Assembly: GCA_027533455.1 (NCBI GenBank)
Contig: JAPZUC010000009.1
Coordinates: 62,001 to 126,000 of the forward strand
Length of the DNA stretch: 64,000 nucleotides
Reading direction: 5' to 3'
Origin: Porphyrobacter sp.
GTDB lineage: Bacteria > Pseudomonadota > Alphaproteobacteria > Sphingomonadales > Sphingomonadaceae
A program made the translations under genes and the position numbers. Below the pieces are notes generated by a model. The model had not been told where the DNA came from, did no database searches, and saw nothing but the letters and a program-made list of their open reading frames with translations. How positions within the stretch are numbered: the first letter of the stretch is position 1; the number at the start of each line of letters is the position of its first letter. Below, piece after piece: positions 25,455 through 34,241 of this stretch.

Positions 25455-27004
25455 ACCGCAATGGCACGGTAAGTCAGATTGCGGAACCGCACTTCGCCCG
25501 ACCCGGCGGCATAGAGCGCCGGCCGTAAGGCCAGAAATTCGTTAAAAACGTTGTGGTTCAAGCCTGCGACTTCGGCAGACCGGTACAGTTTCCAGTTGGC
25601 ACCGTTGGTGCTGTGGTAGAATGAGACCACGTCCCGGTCGTTAACCAGACGCAAGTGAAAGTGGTTGCCTAACGCTCTCTCAGGGCCTCCAATGATCATG
25701 CCCGGACCGGTCGTAGGGAAAAGGAAAATGCTCCCGTCCGAGCCTAACCCACAATAGGCCCGGCGTGAATAAAACAATATGAGCCCCCCCGTCGCACCAC
25801 CTGCCAATTTCAATTCGACGGTGACTTCGTAATGGGGATCGCCAGCGATCGCTCCCAACGGATTGCAATCGGCAGGCGATGAGCCTGACGCTGTTACGAT
25901 CATGTCCTCGGCTTCGAACCTGATACGGTCTGCAGGATCAATTTCTGGTGCGAACATCGGAAACGTGAAGCCCAGCGTTGAAGGCGACAACGGGCCAGAC
26001 AAGGCTCGACCATGCGAGAGAACGGAGCCTCCGCTTGGCTTGGTCATCGGCTGAGTGAGGTCGCATGGCTCCAGCTCCGGCCAGCCTTCAGCAGTCCATT
26101 TCAGCGGTTCCAGCAACATCTGCCGTCCCTGCGATCGCTTGCCGTTCCTGATGGCATGATAGACGATCCACCAATCACCAACTGGTCCTTCGACGAGTGT
26201 AGCATGACCTTTCGACCACCAGGGCTCGTCCATGTCCCATGTCCGCAGGATCGGATTGTGTGGGCAATCTTCCCAAGGCCCGTGGATCGATCTCGACCTT
26301 GCAACAATCACCATATGACCGGTGGGCGGGCCAGCGGTACCACCGACGGCCGATGTCATATAGTACCACCCGTTTCGTTCTGAGATTTTCGGGCCCTCAA
26401 GACTATAGGACTCGACAATCCAATCGGCCGGATAGCGCCAACCGGAGTAGACCAGTTCAAGTTCGCCATCGGTCGCCAGACCGTCGTCAGTTAGCCGAAC
26501 GCGCCGTCCGTCGTTGACGAATAGATACCGGCGGCCGTCTTCGCCAACAGCATGTCCTGGATCGATCGCACCATCAATTCTCAGATCGATCGGGTCGCTC
26601 CATGGCCCCTCTATTGTTGGCGCGTGTACGACATAAAGAGCAGTCAGCGGCTTACCTGGGGTCAGCGTCACCCCGTGCTGGGGATCGATCCGGTAGTTCA
26701 GCACCGGAAAATAGATGAAGTACCGCCCATCATGCTTGATCAGCTCGGGCGCATAGACCGAACCCATCGGCTGTTGCAGCGCAGTGGCGGTCGGAGTCCA
26801 ATTGACCAGGTCGCGCGACATCCAGATCGGAAGACCCGGCACGTAGTCGAACGAGGAAAACGCCGCATAATAGCGATCACCGTCCTTCAGGATTGTGGGA
26901 TCGGGATAATCACCTGCCATCACCGGATTGAGAAAGCGCCCGTCGTCCAGATCGGCCGACCACTGACCCTCGGGGATTCCGCCTTTCAATCCTATCATAC
27001 TCAT
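25451..27004 (-). CDS. Glycoside hydrolase family 43 (xylosidase/arabinosidase type)
   Basis: A 517-residue protein with the GH43 five-bladed propeller. The catalytic base is D35 in DYPDPT, the pKa-modulating residue is D148 in AIDPGH, and the catalytic acid is E203 in SLEGPK. A C-terminal beta-sandwich domain (from about residue 330, with GGLILFYSRRAYCGLG) is the GH43 accessory module common in beta-xylosidases. There is no signal peptide. It overlaps the GH1 gene by ATGA (27001-27004). Activity could be beta-xylosidase, alpha-arabinofuranosidase or both; sequence alone does not decide. Confidence 0.92.
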   Translation of the reverse strand: MSMIGLKGGIPEGQWSADLDDGRFLNPVMAGDYPDPTILKDGDRYYAAFSSFDYVPGLPIWMSRDLVNWTPTATALQQPMGSVYAPELIKHDGRYFIYFPVLNYRIDPQHGVTLTPGKPLTALYVVHAPTIEGPWSDPIDLRIDGAIDPGHAVGEDGRRYLFVNDGRRVRLTDDGLATDGELELVYSGWRYPADWIVESYSLEGPKISERNGWYYMTSAVGGTAGPPTGHMVIVARSRSIHGPWEDCPHNPILRTWDMDEPWWSKGHATLVEGPVGDWWIVYHAIRNGKRSQGRQMLLEPLKWTAEGWPELEPCDLTQPMTKPSGGSVLSHGRALSGPLSPSTLGFTFPMFAPEIDPADRIRFEAEDMIVTASGSSPADCNPLGAIAGDPHYEVTVELKLAGGATGGLILFYSRRAYCGLGSDGSIFLFPTTGPGMIIGGPERALGNHFHLRLVNDRDVVSFYHSTNGANWKLYRSAEVAGLNHNVFNEFLALRPALYAAGSGEVRFRNLTYRAIAV

Positions 27005-28260
27005 AATCCGTTTCGCTGCGCGATGGCTCCAAGCACCGCAGCGCTTGGCTTGGGTTTGCGTGCGAAAGTCTCGCGATCAAATGAGCACAGTCCGAACTGG
27101 CCCTCATAGCCGAAAATCCATTCAAAATTGTCGAGAAGTGACCAATGCATGTAGCCGAGCACGGGCACTCCCTCATCAATGACCGCCTTCAGCCCCTCCA
27201 ACGCATGAGGAATAAGCCAGGCTCGGATGGTATCATCGTGCGTCCCGACGCCATGTTCGGTTACCATCACAGGGCACCCGCTTGCTTGATGTGCATAGCG
27301 CACGGCACCGGCGAGTGACGGTGGGTGTACTTCGGAACCCATATCATTGGTCTTTGCGTCGCTGCCGACGGGACGCGTGCCGGCTGCATCCCAGATGTTG
27401 CGGCCATAGTTCTGGACACCAACGAAATCATCGCCGCGTGCGGCTTCCAACCATGCTCCATAGGCAGTTTCGCGGGCCGCATCGCGCTTTTCAGCACAAT
27501 CGCCGACTTGTTCATCCGCAATCGCGAGCGATACACCAACGGGCAGAGACGGTTGGAGAGCCTTGATCGCCGCGCGTCCGGCACGATGCCCTGCGATCAT
27601 GTTCGGCAGCGTTGCTTGCGCTGTTTCCAGCAGCATCAGATTGGCCGCCTCGAACTGCTCCGAACCCACCGCCTTTGCCGCCGCCGCATTCATGGGTCCA
27701 AGGACCGGCCCAAGGCGTGCCATCAGTCCCGGGAGTGTCGCCCATAGTTGCAACGCGATATTCGGTTCGTTGAGTGTGATCGCATGGCTAATCAGATCTC
27801 CGAAATGCCGGGTTGACCGCTCGCAAAAGCGGGCAAACAGGTCTGGTGCGTCGGCATTCAGCCACCCTCCCCGCGCGGCGAACCACTTTGGCACAGTGAA
27901 GTGATTGTACGTGACGATGGGAACCAATCCGCGGGCGCGGCAGCCTTCGATGATCGCCTTGTAGTGATCCAGCATGGCGTTGGAAAAACGGTCTGGCTCA
28001 GGCTCGATGCGCGCCCATTCGAGCGAGAAGCGATATGCCTTCAGGCCAATCGATTTCACGAGGTCGAGATCTACGGGCCAGAGTTCGAGACTGTTAGCGG
28101 CATCGAGCGATGGTTCACGGAAGATCGTCGGCGTGACATTCTCGAGCACCCAGCAATCGCTGTTGACATTGTTGCCCTCAATCTGGTGCGCTGCCGTCGC
28201 CGTCCCCCACAGGAAGTCGGCGGGAAATTGGCTCTGGGTGCCTGACGATCTAGCAGTCAC
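27001..28260 (-). CDS. GH1 beta-glucosidase-like enzyme
   Basis: I choose the GTG at 28260, giving MTARSSGTQSQFPADFLWGT and 419 residues, because an excellent AGGAGGT ribosome-binding site lies 5 nt upstream. The longer frame would run into the esterase gene. GH1 landmarks are FLWGTATAAHQIEG, the acid/base E165 in TLNEPN, and the nucleophile E335 in VMVTEHGVG (usually TENG, here TEHG). FEWIFGYEGQFGLCSFD closes the barrel. It hydrolyses beta-linked glucose, fucose or galactose from aglycones or oligosaccharides. No signal peptide is present. It lies between the esterase and GH43 genes in the same operon. Confidence 0.93.
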   Translation of the reverse strand: MTARSSGTQSQFPADFLWGTATAAHQIEGNNVNSDCWVLENVTPTIFREPSLDAANSLELWPVDLDLVKSIGLKAYRFSLEWARIEPEPDRFSNAMLDHYKAIIEGCRARGLVPIVTYNHFTVPKWFAARGGWLNADAPDLFARFCERSTRHFGDLISHAITLNEPNIALQLWATLPGLMARLGPVLGPMNAAAAKAVGSEQFEAANLMLLETAQATLPNMIAGHRAGRAAIKALQPSLPVGVSLAIADEQVGDCAEKRDAARETAYGAWLEAARGDDFVGVQNYGRNIWDAAGTRPVGSDAKTNDMGSEVHPPSLAGAVRYAHQASGCPVMVTEHGVGTHDDTIRAWLIPHALEGLKAVIDEGVPVLGYMHWSLLDNFEWIFGYEGQFGLCSFDRETFARKPKPSAAVLGAIAQRNGL

Positions 28261-28271
28261 GCGCGACCTCC

Positions 28272-29120
28272 TTATGTGCTTACTATGCTGCGCGACCGCA
28301 GCCATCCGAAAAACTGGTCCATCATCGCGGATGTTGTGGTGCCGGCACGACCCATTCCGTAGCCGTGCCCACCTGCTTCATAGGCGTGAAGTTCAACCGG
28401 GACGCCAGCTGCGCGCCAGCCTTCGACCAGCCCAAAGCCGTCAGAGCCGAACAGCGGATCGTCGAGCGCGAGCGCGGCAAACATTGGCGGTGCATCCGCA
28501 GGCACATTGACCCTGGCCATAGCGCCGTAGATGTAACCGAGAAAAGCAGGGCGCATTCTGCCGTGATGTTCGATGACTGCCTTCAGCGCGGTAATGGCGC
28601 CTGCTGAGAACCCGAGCAAGCCGACGCGCGCGGGGTCGATCGACCATGTCGCGGCCGCATCGCGGACCATGTCGATTGCCGCAACAGCATCTTCAACCGC
28701 TCTGGGTTCCGAAAGGGAAATTTCCGTTTCGCCGTTACCGATTTCGGCCATCATCGCCATCAATTCGCCGCCGAAGGCCGCATCGTCAGCGTTTGTGCGG
28801 TTCAGGCGGTATTTAAGGACAAAGGCTGCGATGCCCCGCTCGGCCAGCCACTTGGCAACTGGCCAACCTTCATTCTCCAAAGAGAGAAATTGATATCCGC
28901 CACCCGGTAGAACAATGACTGCTGCGCCTGTCGCTTTTTTAGGCTCCGGCAGGAACGGCGTAAGCGTAGGACGAACGACGTTCCGGACGACCAGTTCGCC
29001 CATTATGCTGTTCCATTGCTCAGCCTCCGTCTCCCCTATCTTGTCTGGATAGAGGGGGATCTCACCTGCTTGCGAAGGAGGGTCAACGCGGACAAGCGGC
29101 GGCAAAGTGATATGGCTCAT
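28272..29120 (-). CDS. Alpha/beta-hydrolase esterase (acetyl-xylan/BD-FAE type)
   Basis: A 282-residue hydrolase. The oxyanion region is LPGGGYQFLSLENEG near residue 71, the nucleophile serine is in GFSAG, the acid is in LDDPLFG, and the histidine is in GGHGYGM near the C-terminus. The fold and motifs match carbohydrate esterases of the BD-FAE/acetyl-xylan-esterase group. They remove acetyl or feruloyl decorations from sugars. There is no signal peptide. Its TAA stop is 11 bp from the GH1 start, with the GH1 ribosome-binding site between them. It would deacylate imported oligosaccharides before glycosidase attack. Confidence 0.85.
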   Translation of the reverse strand: MSHITLPPLVRVDPPSQAGEIPLYPDKIGETEAEQWNSIMGELVVRNVVRPTLTPFLPEPKKATGAAVIVLPGGGYQFLSLENEGWPVAKWLAERGIAAFVLKYRLNRTNADDAAFGGELMAMMAEIGNGETEISLSEPRAVEDAVAAIDMVRDAAATWSIDPARVGLLGFSAGAITALKAVIEHHGRMRPAFLGYIYGAMARVNVPADAPPMFAALALDDPLFGSDGFGLVEGWRAAGVPVELHAYEAGGHGYGMGRAGTTTSAMMDQFFGWLRSRSIVST

Positions 29121-29138
29121 TGATGCCCGAAGCCTCTC

Positions 29139-31079
29139 TTATGCGTTCTGCTTGCCGACATTTTCGCGTTCGATGCGTACGCAGAGTTCGAGCGCTGACG
29201 ATGAAATATGCAGCATTTGCCCATCTTGCCGTGCCTCAGCACCGTCCGAAAGATGAACGGCGTATCCGTCAGGATACTGCCATGTAGGAACGTAGATTTC
29301 GGTCGGGGCCGAAATGCCTGCGTCCACCATAATGACCGCTTCGAAAGCGCCGCTGCAACGATTGAAGCGCTGGCTGATGATTGTTCCCTGGGCCGCCTGC
29401 ACATAAGGGCGACTGAAGCCTTCAACCGCACGTCCGCCAGAGCTTGGCTCACCGGGAATCATCTGGTCTGCGGACCAGACCGAGAGGTCTTCCTGGTTCC
29501 ATCCATCGCCGATCATCGGATTATTGCTGTTCGATACCGTGTAATTCCACTGGGTCGATGACAACAGCAGCCGATCGAAGGCGTTATACATCAGATCCAG
29601 CGCGCTAGTCTGGTCTGCCCAGATTGCCGGGTCGCGATCGCCAGCTGCCCATGCTTGATAGGCTTTGGCGTCATTCATATCGAATTGGATGCCGCATTCA
29701 CCAATGAGCGTCGGAGCGCCGCCATTCAAATTAGCGCCAGCGCTCGCGAGAACCGACAGTTCGCGCACATAGGCATCCTCGATTGCTTGTGCGCCTTCGC
29801 GGACCTCTCCCGTCATGACATGCACCATTTGATCGGTGCTGAACCGCTTGGTCACCAGCGAAGTGATATCGTACCAGTGGCTGGCATTGATGGAGCGCAC
29901 CGGCATGCCGTCGGGAAAGCCGTGCCCGCGAGCCACATCGAAAGGATCGAGTTCGGCAAAGACGAGCCAGTCATCACGAACGGAACGTATTGCGTCAGCA
30001 ACGCGGTTGAAAAACGGTAGCATGTAGTCGCGTTCGTGATCGACCACTCGTCCATCACGGGCCTGGAAATAGTCTTTTGAAATCGCAATCGGCTCGCCAT
30101 CCTCACTAATGTCCCAAGCGCCCGCTTCACGAAACGGATCAAGCCGTCCTGGTAGCCAGATCGACACACCATCTGAGTTAACCTGTGTTGTTCCAGCGAC
30201 ACCTTGGCCGAGAACAAAATCGGGCAAATTGCGGGTCAAGCCTGATGCAACCGCCAGTCCTTCGAGCGGGGTCCATAGCGCCCCTTGACCCCGAACAAGC
30301 GGTTCATCCATGGCTTTGCCGATATAACCCGTACCCGGCTCATTGAGTGTGTCAAAGCCCAGCACATTGTCCAGATGGCCGATGTGCGATGCCAAAGCAT
30401 GCATGGACCCAAGATAGTGGTCTTGCAGGAATGATTGAATTCCGACCCCGCCGACCTTTAGCGCAGGAGCGAAGTCATTGCCGGCGAAAAACAATGTCCA
30501 CATGATGCCATTGGCAGGCCGGGCATAATTGCCGCCCCAACTCATGGTCGGATAGGAAGCCTGCCTTCCGCCGAGTGATGCATCATAATTGTACTGCATG
30601 ACCAGTGCAGCGTTGCTTGCATGGAATCTAGTGAAATCCAGACCTGCCGCCTCAAAGGTCCAACCAGGCGCGCCATCGCCGCCAGACATTCGACTCCAGA
30701 CATCCTGATGGAAGTCTATGAAAACACGAAGTCCATGCTCCCCGGCGCGCCGACAGACTTCTGCGAAATACTCAAGATAGGCCTCGTCGTACTCGCCGGG
30801 GCCAGCATGCTCAACAGCCTCCCAGGTCGTTAGGAGACGAAGGCAGTTGAACCCCCAACCTGCAATCCGGGCAAGGTGACCATCAATCTCATCAAGGGGA
30901 GCAGGGCGGCCGATGAAGCACACCGATCGATGATCGGCAAAGTCTGTAGGCAAATAGCTATGCCCATTGGGGCTGGCGGGCACCTTGGTGTCTCCGCCAA
31001 AGTTGAGGCCACGGAGGAGAACGTGTCGCCCAGCTTCATCACGCAAAGCTGTGCCATCGATTTGGAGGCGGTTGGTCAT
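29139..31079 (-). CDS. GH5 glycosidase, endoglycoceramidase/steryl-glucosidase-like
   Basis: A 646-residue protein. A GH5 barrel is marked by LRGLNFGGDTK, the conserved Arg-containing FNCLRLLTTWEAVEH, DFHQDVWSR, the acid/base E247 in DTLNEPG, HWYD at 401, and the nucleophile E461 in LIGECGIQFDMN. A C-terminal beta domain (about 550-640) follows. The spacing and the large insertion between acid/base and nucleophile resemble the endoglycoceramidase and steryl-glucosidase/diglycosidase branches of GH5 rather than cellulases. This points to glycosides with lipid or polyphenol aglycones. No signal peptide is seen. It is the first hydrolase gene after the TonB receptor. Confidence 0.85.
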   Translation of the reverse strand: MTNRLQIDGTALRDEAGRHVLLRGLNFGGDTKVPASPNGHSYLPTDFADHRSVCFIGRPAPLDEIDGHLARIAGWGFNCLRLLTTWEAVEHAGPGEYDEAYLEYFAEVCRRAGEHGLRVFIDFHQDVWSRMSGGDGAPGWTFEAAGLDFTRFHASNAALVMQYNYDASLGGRQASYPTMSWGGNYARPANGIMWTLFFAGNDFAPALKVGGVGIQSFLQDHYLGSMHALASHIGHLDNVLGFDTLNEPGTGYIGKAMDEPLVRGQGALWTPLEGLAVASGLTRNLPDFVLGQGVAGTTQVNSDGVSIWLPGRLDPFREAGAWDISEDGEPIAISKDYFQARDGRVVDHERDYMLPFFNRVADAIRSVRDDWLVFAELDPFDVARGHGFPDGMPVRSINASHWYDITSLVTKRFSTDQMVHVMTGEVREGAQAIEDAYVRELSVLASAGANLNGGAPTLIGECGIQFDMNDAKAYQAWAAGDRDPAIWADQTSALDLMYNAFDRLLLSSTQWNYTVSNSNNPMIGDGWNQEDLSVWSADQMIPGEPSSGGRAVEGFSRPYVQAAQGTIISQRFNRCSGAFEAVIMVDAGISAPTEIYVPTWQYPDGYAVHLSDGAEARQDGQMLHISSSALELCVRIERENVGKQNA

Positions 31080-31165
31080 CGCGAAAGATCAGCTCCAGCA
31101 GATTTTTGCAAAGACACGCGCGGCCGAAACCGACTGCGTGCGCATTGAGGATCCAAATTTGGGAG

Positions 31166-31198
31166 CGCCACGCGGGGCTGTTTGCGCCCCGCGTGGCG
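31166..31198 (-). terminator. Strong 13-bp hairpin between receptor and hydrolase genes
   Basis: A perfect GC-rich inverted repeat, GCCACGCGGGGC (31167-31178) and GCCCCGCGTGGC (31186-31197), extended by one outer C-G pair, with a 7-nt loop. It lies 9 bp after the TonB-receptor stop in its direction of transcription. No U tract follows, so it may stabilise the receptor mRNA and attenuate, not end, transcription into the GH5-esterase-GH1-GH43 genes. Confidence 0.55.
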
Positions 31199-31206
31199 GC
31201 AATTCC

Positions 31207-33486
31207 TCAGAATCGGGAGTCGAGCGAAAGTCCGATCACACGATGCGATTCCGGGCCAGCAAACTGCGAGAAGGAAAGCGGATCGAGCTGCTGCGCTGCG
31301 GTCGGTGTTGCGAACCGCGCCGTTGGACGGAAGGTATCGAAGATATTGCGCGCAAAGATCGAAACGCCGAGGCGGTCATCATCCGTGCGGACGCCAATAC
31401 GACCACCGAAAATGGCCGCCCCTTCGGTCGAAAGAATTGCGTCATTCGCGGCATTGGAGAAGGTGCCGGATCGATAGACGATATCACCTTGCACAAAGCC
31501 GTTGAGGCTTTCGCTCAATGCCGTCGTGTATTCTGCACTCAAGGTTGCTTTCCAACGCGGCGCTCCGACCAATCGGTTGCCTTCGGCGCTGACCACGGCA
31601 TTGGTGAAATCGGCAACAAAATAATCGGGGCCATAGGTCGCATCAGTGTAGGTCACGCCAAGGTTAGCAGTTAGTCCCTTGGCAAGTCGGCCGAAGAGGC
31701 TGGCCGACACACCCTTGGAGGTAAGGCTTGGTGCGTTGCCGAAAATGAAGGCCGGAATCGAAGAATCAAAGAACTGGTCCTGGAAATTCGTGACTTCGGT
31801 ATAGAACGCCGTCGCACTTAACACCCCACGACCGTTCGCGACCGTTGCACGAACGCCGATTTCTCCTGATTTCGGAATTTCAGCTTCGACCAGCAGGGGG
31901 ACTGCAGCAGAGGCAGCCCCATCGTTGATCGCCGGTCCCTTGTAGCCGCGAGTGTAGGTCGCAAATGCCATCACATCGTCGGACACATCATATTGAGCAC
32001 CGATGCGGTACGAAAAATACGTGTCACTTACGCTGTTGTTGAGTTGAAGCGCAGGAGCAAATTCAAAGGCTGCGCCTGGGGATACGACGGAGGCACCGGA
32101 AAGTGCGCTGACATTCTCCCGGCCGAGACGTCCGCCAAGGATGAACCGCAAGGCTTCAGTGACACGAACAGTAACCTGGCCAAAGGCCGCAAAGCTTTCG
32201 ATCTTGGTGTTGATCGGGCGCGTAGAACCAACCGGAAGACCGCAAAGAAAGGTCGGGGTAAGGGGACAAGCGCCGATTAACGGGAGGTCGGCAAGCAATT
32301 CTCCCAGCTGCGTCGTCCGGTTGTCCAGATCGCTCTGAAAATAGTAGAGCCCCGCCACGTATTCGACTGTGCCCCCGCTGGGCGATGATAGACGCAATTC
32401 CTGGCTGAAATTGCGGATTTCGTCAGAGACGGTCTGCGTAAGGCGATTGGCGTTAGTGCTGTCCACGTCGTTGGAACTGTCGCCATTGGCCGCCCGATAG
32501 GCTGTAATGGAAGTGAGAATTGGTCCGCCAAGGTCCACATCAATTTGACCTGAAAACCCATAAGTGGAAGTTGACTGTTTTGAACCGGAATTGATGCAAC
32601 CCTCGTCATTCCGTGGCCCGACCTCCACGCCGCAGGCAGCAAGCCTAGCTGTCAGCAAACTGGTCGAACTCGACGAGTAAACCGCCCAGGGCACACCGCC
32701 ATCAGAATCGCTGTCATTGTAGTCGGCCGCAAGGTTGATGGTAACCGTGTCGGAAGGCTCCCACAAAAATCTGGCGCGGGTCGCGATAGCCTGGCGTCGC
32801 AGATAAGATCCGTCTTCGAGATTGCGCTGAACCTGTGGCGCCTGCGTGAATGAACCGGCGACCCGCAGCGCAGCATTAGCGCTCACAGGAATGTTGATTG
32901 CAGCCCGGCCGATGTAGTTGTTGCGCGACCCGATGTCGGCGTTCGCAATCATCTCAAACCCGGAAGGGTTTGGCGCATTAGTGATAATGTTGACGACGCC
33001 CGCTGAGGAATTGCGGCCGAACAGCGTGCCTTGCGGGCCTTCGAGAACCTCAACCTGCGCTATGTCGAACAACAGCGGCGGACTGGTTGATGTGTTCGCA
33101 AGCGAAACACCGTCGACTACCACGCCCACACTCCCTTCCGACGAACGCGAGAAGGACAAGCCACCAATGCCGCGAATGCTCAGCGCACCAAAGCCCGCTG
33201 GCCCGGCGGTATTCAATGCAGGCGCGGATCTGGAAAGGTCTTCAACTGCGTTGATGTTTTGCCTTGTCAACTGCTCGCCGCTGACGACACTTACGGTAAC
33301 CGGCACATCGGTCAGACGTTCTTCACGGCGGTTGGCAGTGACGACGATGTCCTTGGCGTTTTGAGCCTCAGCTTGCTCTTGGGCCGCCGTAGCCGGTGCT
33401 GGCGCCGCATCGTTTCTAGCTTGAGCTTGAGCGGCACTTGCAATCGCAAGCATGCTCGAGCCGATCAATGGCAGCAAGTAGCGCAT
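31207..33486 (-). CDS. TonB-dependent outer-membrane receptor
   Basis: The start at ATG 33486 is preceded by GGGAGAGAG and gives a clear signal peptide (MRYLLPLIGSSMLAIASAAQ) and 759 residues. The TonB-box/plug region reads DIVVTANRREERLTDVPVTV, then LSIRGIGGLSF and EVLEGPQGTLFGRNSSAGVVN. A 22-strand-type barrel ends in a phenylalanine (GLSLDSRF). It resembles the sphingomonad TonB-receptor family used for complex organic ligands. Position upstream of four hydrolases suggests uptake of the intact glycoside across the outer membrane. The 62-bp promoter gap contains the large palindromic operator. Confidence 0.93.
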   Translation of the reverse strand: MRYLLPLIGSSMLAIASAAQAQARNDAAPAPATAAQEQAEAQNAKDIVVTANRREERLTDVPVTVSVVSGEQLTRQNINAVEDLSRSAPALNTAGPAGFGALSIRGIGGLSFSRSSEGSVGVVVDGVSLANTSTSPPLLFDIAQVEVLEGPQGTLFGRNSSAGVVNIITNAPNPSGFEMIANADIGSRNNYIGRAAINIPVSANAALRVAGSFTQAPQVQRNLEDGSYLRRQAIATRARFLWEPSDTVTINLAADYNDSDSDGGVPWAVYSSSSTSLLTARLAACGVEVGPRNDEGCINSGSKQSTSTYGFSGQIDVDLGGPILTSITAYRAANGDSSNDVDSTNANRLTQTVSDEIRNFSQELRLSSPSGGTVEYVAGLYYFQSDLDNRTTQLGELLADLPLIGACPLTPTFLCGLPVGSTRPINTKIESFAAFGQVTVRVTEALRFILGGRLGRENVSALSGASVVSPGAAFEFAPALQLNNSVSDTYFSYRIGAQYDVSDDVMAFATYTRGYKGPAINDGAASAAVPLLVEAEIPKSGEIGVRATVANGRGVLSATAFYTEVTNFQDQFFDSSIPAFIFGNAPSLTSKGVSASLFGRLAKGLTANLGVTYTDATYGPDYFVADFTNAVVSAEGNRLVGAPRWKATLSAEYTTALSESLNGFVQGDIVYRSGTFSNAANDAILSTEGAAIFGGRIGVRTDDDRLGVSIFARNIFDTFRPTARFATPTAAQQLDPLSFSQFAGPESHRVIGLSLDSRF

Positions 33487-33547
33487 AATCTCTCTCCCTC
33501 GGATCGCCGCGTTGGTCGCAAGCTGATTCAAGGAACAAGCTAACCCA

Positions 33548-33585
33548 CTATCAACATACATTCAAGCCTGAATGTATGTTGATAG
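33548..33585. promoter_or_regulatory. Perfect 38-bp palindrome, probable TetR operator
   Basis: Two 17-nt arms, CTATCAACATACATTCA and its exact complement, are separated by AGCC. The inner half-sites ACATACATT/AATGTATGT are the same as those of the E. coli AcrR operator, with a spacing 4 bp longer. It lies 62 bp upstream of the TonB receptor start and 2 bp after the tetR stop. It could double as a terminator hairpin for tetR, but no U tract follows. Confidence 0.75.
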
Positions 33586-33587
33586 AA

Positions 33588-34241
33588 TCATGTTGCGCCT
33601 TTGGGGGATGCGCGGACTGGAGAGCGAAATACGCCAGCTTCTTCAGCAGCTTGCAAAATCCGACGGAACAGATCGACCGATCGCCCGATCTCCTCGGGAT
33701 CCTCTACGAGCACCTGAGCGATGGCCAAGCCGCGTACAGACCACACCAGCAAACGCATGCGTTCCATCGATTCGCGATCGATCGGCATGCCGAATTCGTG
33801 GTTTACGCTGGTCAAGGCCAGCTCCTCGATCGCTCGTTGGGTGGTTTTCACCCTTTCTGCGAGCTCAATATCGCTGCGCGCCGCCTGAAGAATTTCAAGT
33901 ACAGCAAGACCGGAAGGCTGACTAAAAACCTGCCACAGCATCGCCGGCCAATCCGAAATGCGGTGCCCGAGATGCGACTCTGTATCGAGGCGCGCATATT
34001 CCTCGCGCTCCTTTTCAAACACATCACGAATGACGGCTGCCATCAATTCTGCCCGCGTCCCGAAGTGATGAAGGATAGCCCCTCGGCTCACGCCGGCGTC
34101 TTCTGCTATGACAGCAGTAGTAGCGCCCCCGTACCCTATACGGTGGATCACTCGTACAGTTGCATCAATCAGTGCGCGACGGGTGTCTGCCGTCCGCTCA
34201 GCCTGCGTTCTCCGTTTGGGTGGAGCCATCTTTGTCGTCAC
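33588..34241 (-). CDS. TetR/AcrR-family regulator
   Basis: A 217-residue repressor-type protein. The N-terminal TetR HTH spans about residues 18-64 (TRRALIDATVRVIHRIGY, then TTAVIAEDAGVSRGAILHHFG). The ligand-binding helical domain follows. It sits between the TonB receptor and the divergent esterase/acyl-CoA-synthetase operon. It probably represses both through the palindrome at 33548-33585 and a variant site near 34412. The effector may be an acyl-CoA, fatty acid or aglycone, given the regulated genes; that is inference. Confidence 0.9.
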   Translation of the reverse strand: MTTKMAPPKRRTQAERTADTRRALIDATVRVIHRIGYGGATTAVIAEDAGVSRGAILHHFGTRAELMAAVIRDVFEKEREEYARLDTESHLGHRISDWPAMLWQVFSQPSGLAVLEILQAARSDIELAERVKTTQRAIEELALTSVNHEFGMPIDRESMERMRLLVWSVRGLAIAQVLVEDPEEIGRSVDLFRRILQAAEEAGVFRSPVRASPKGAT

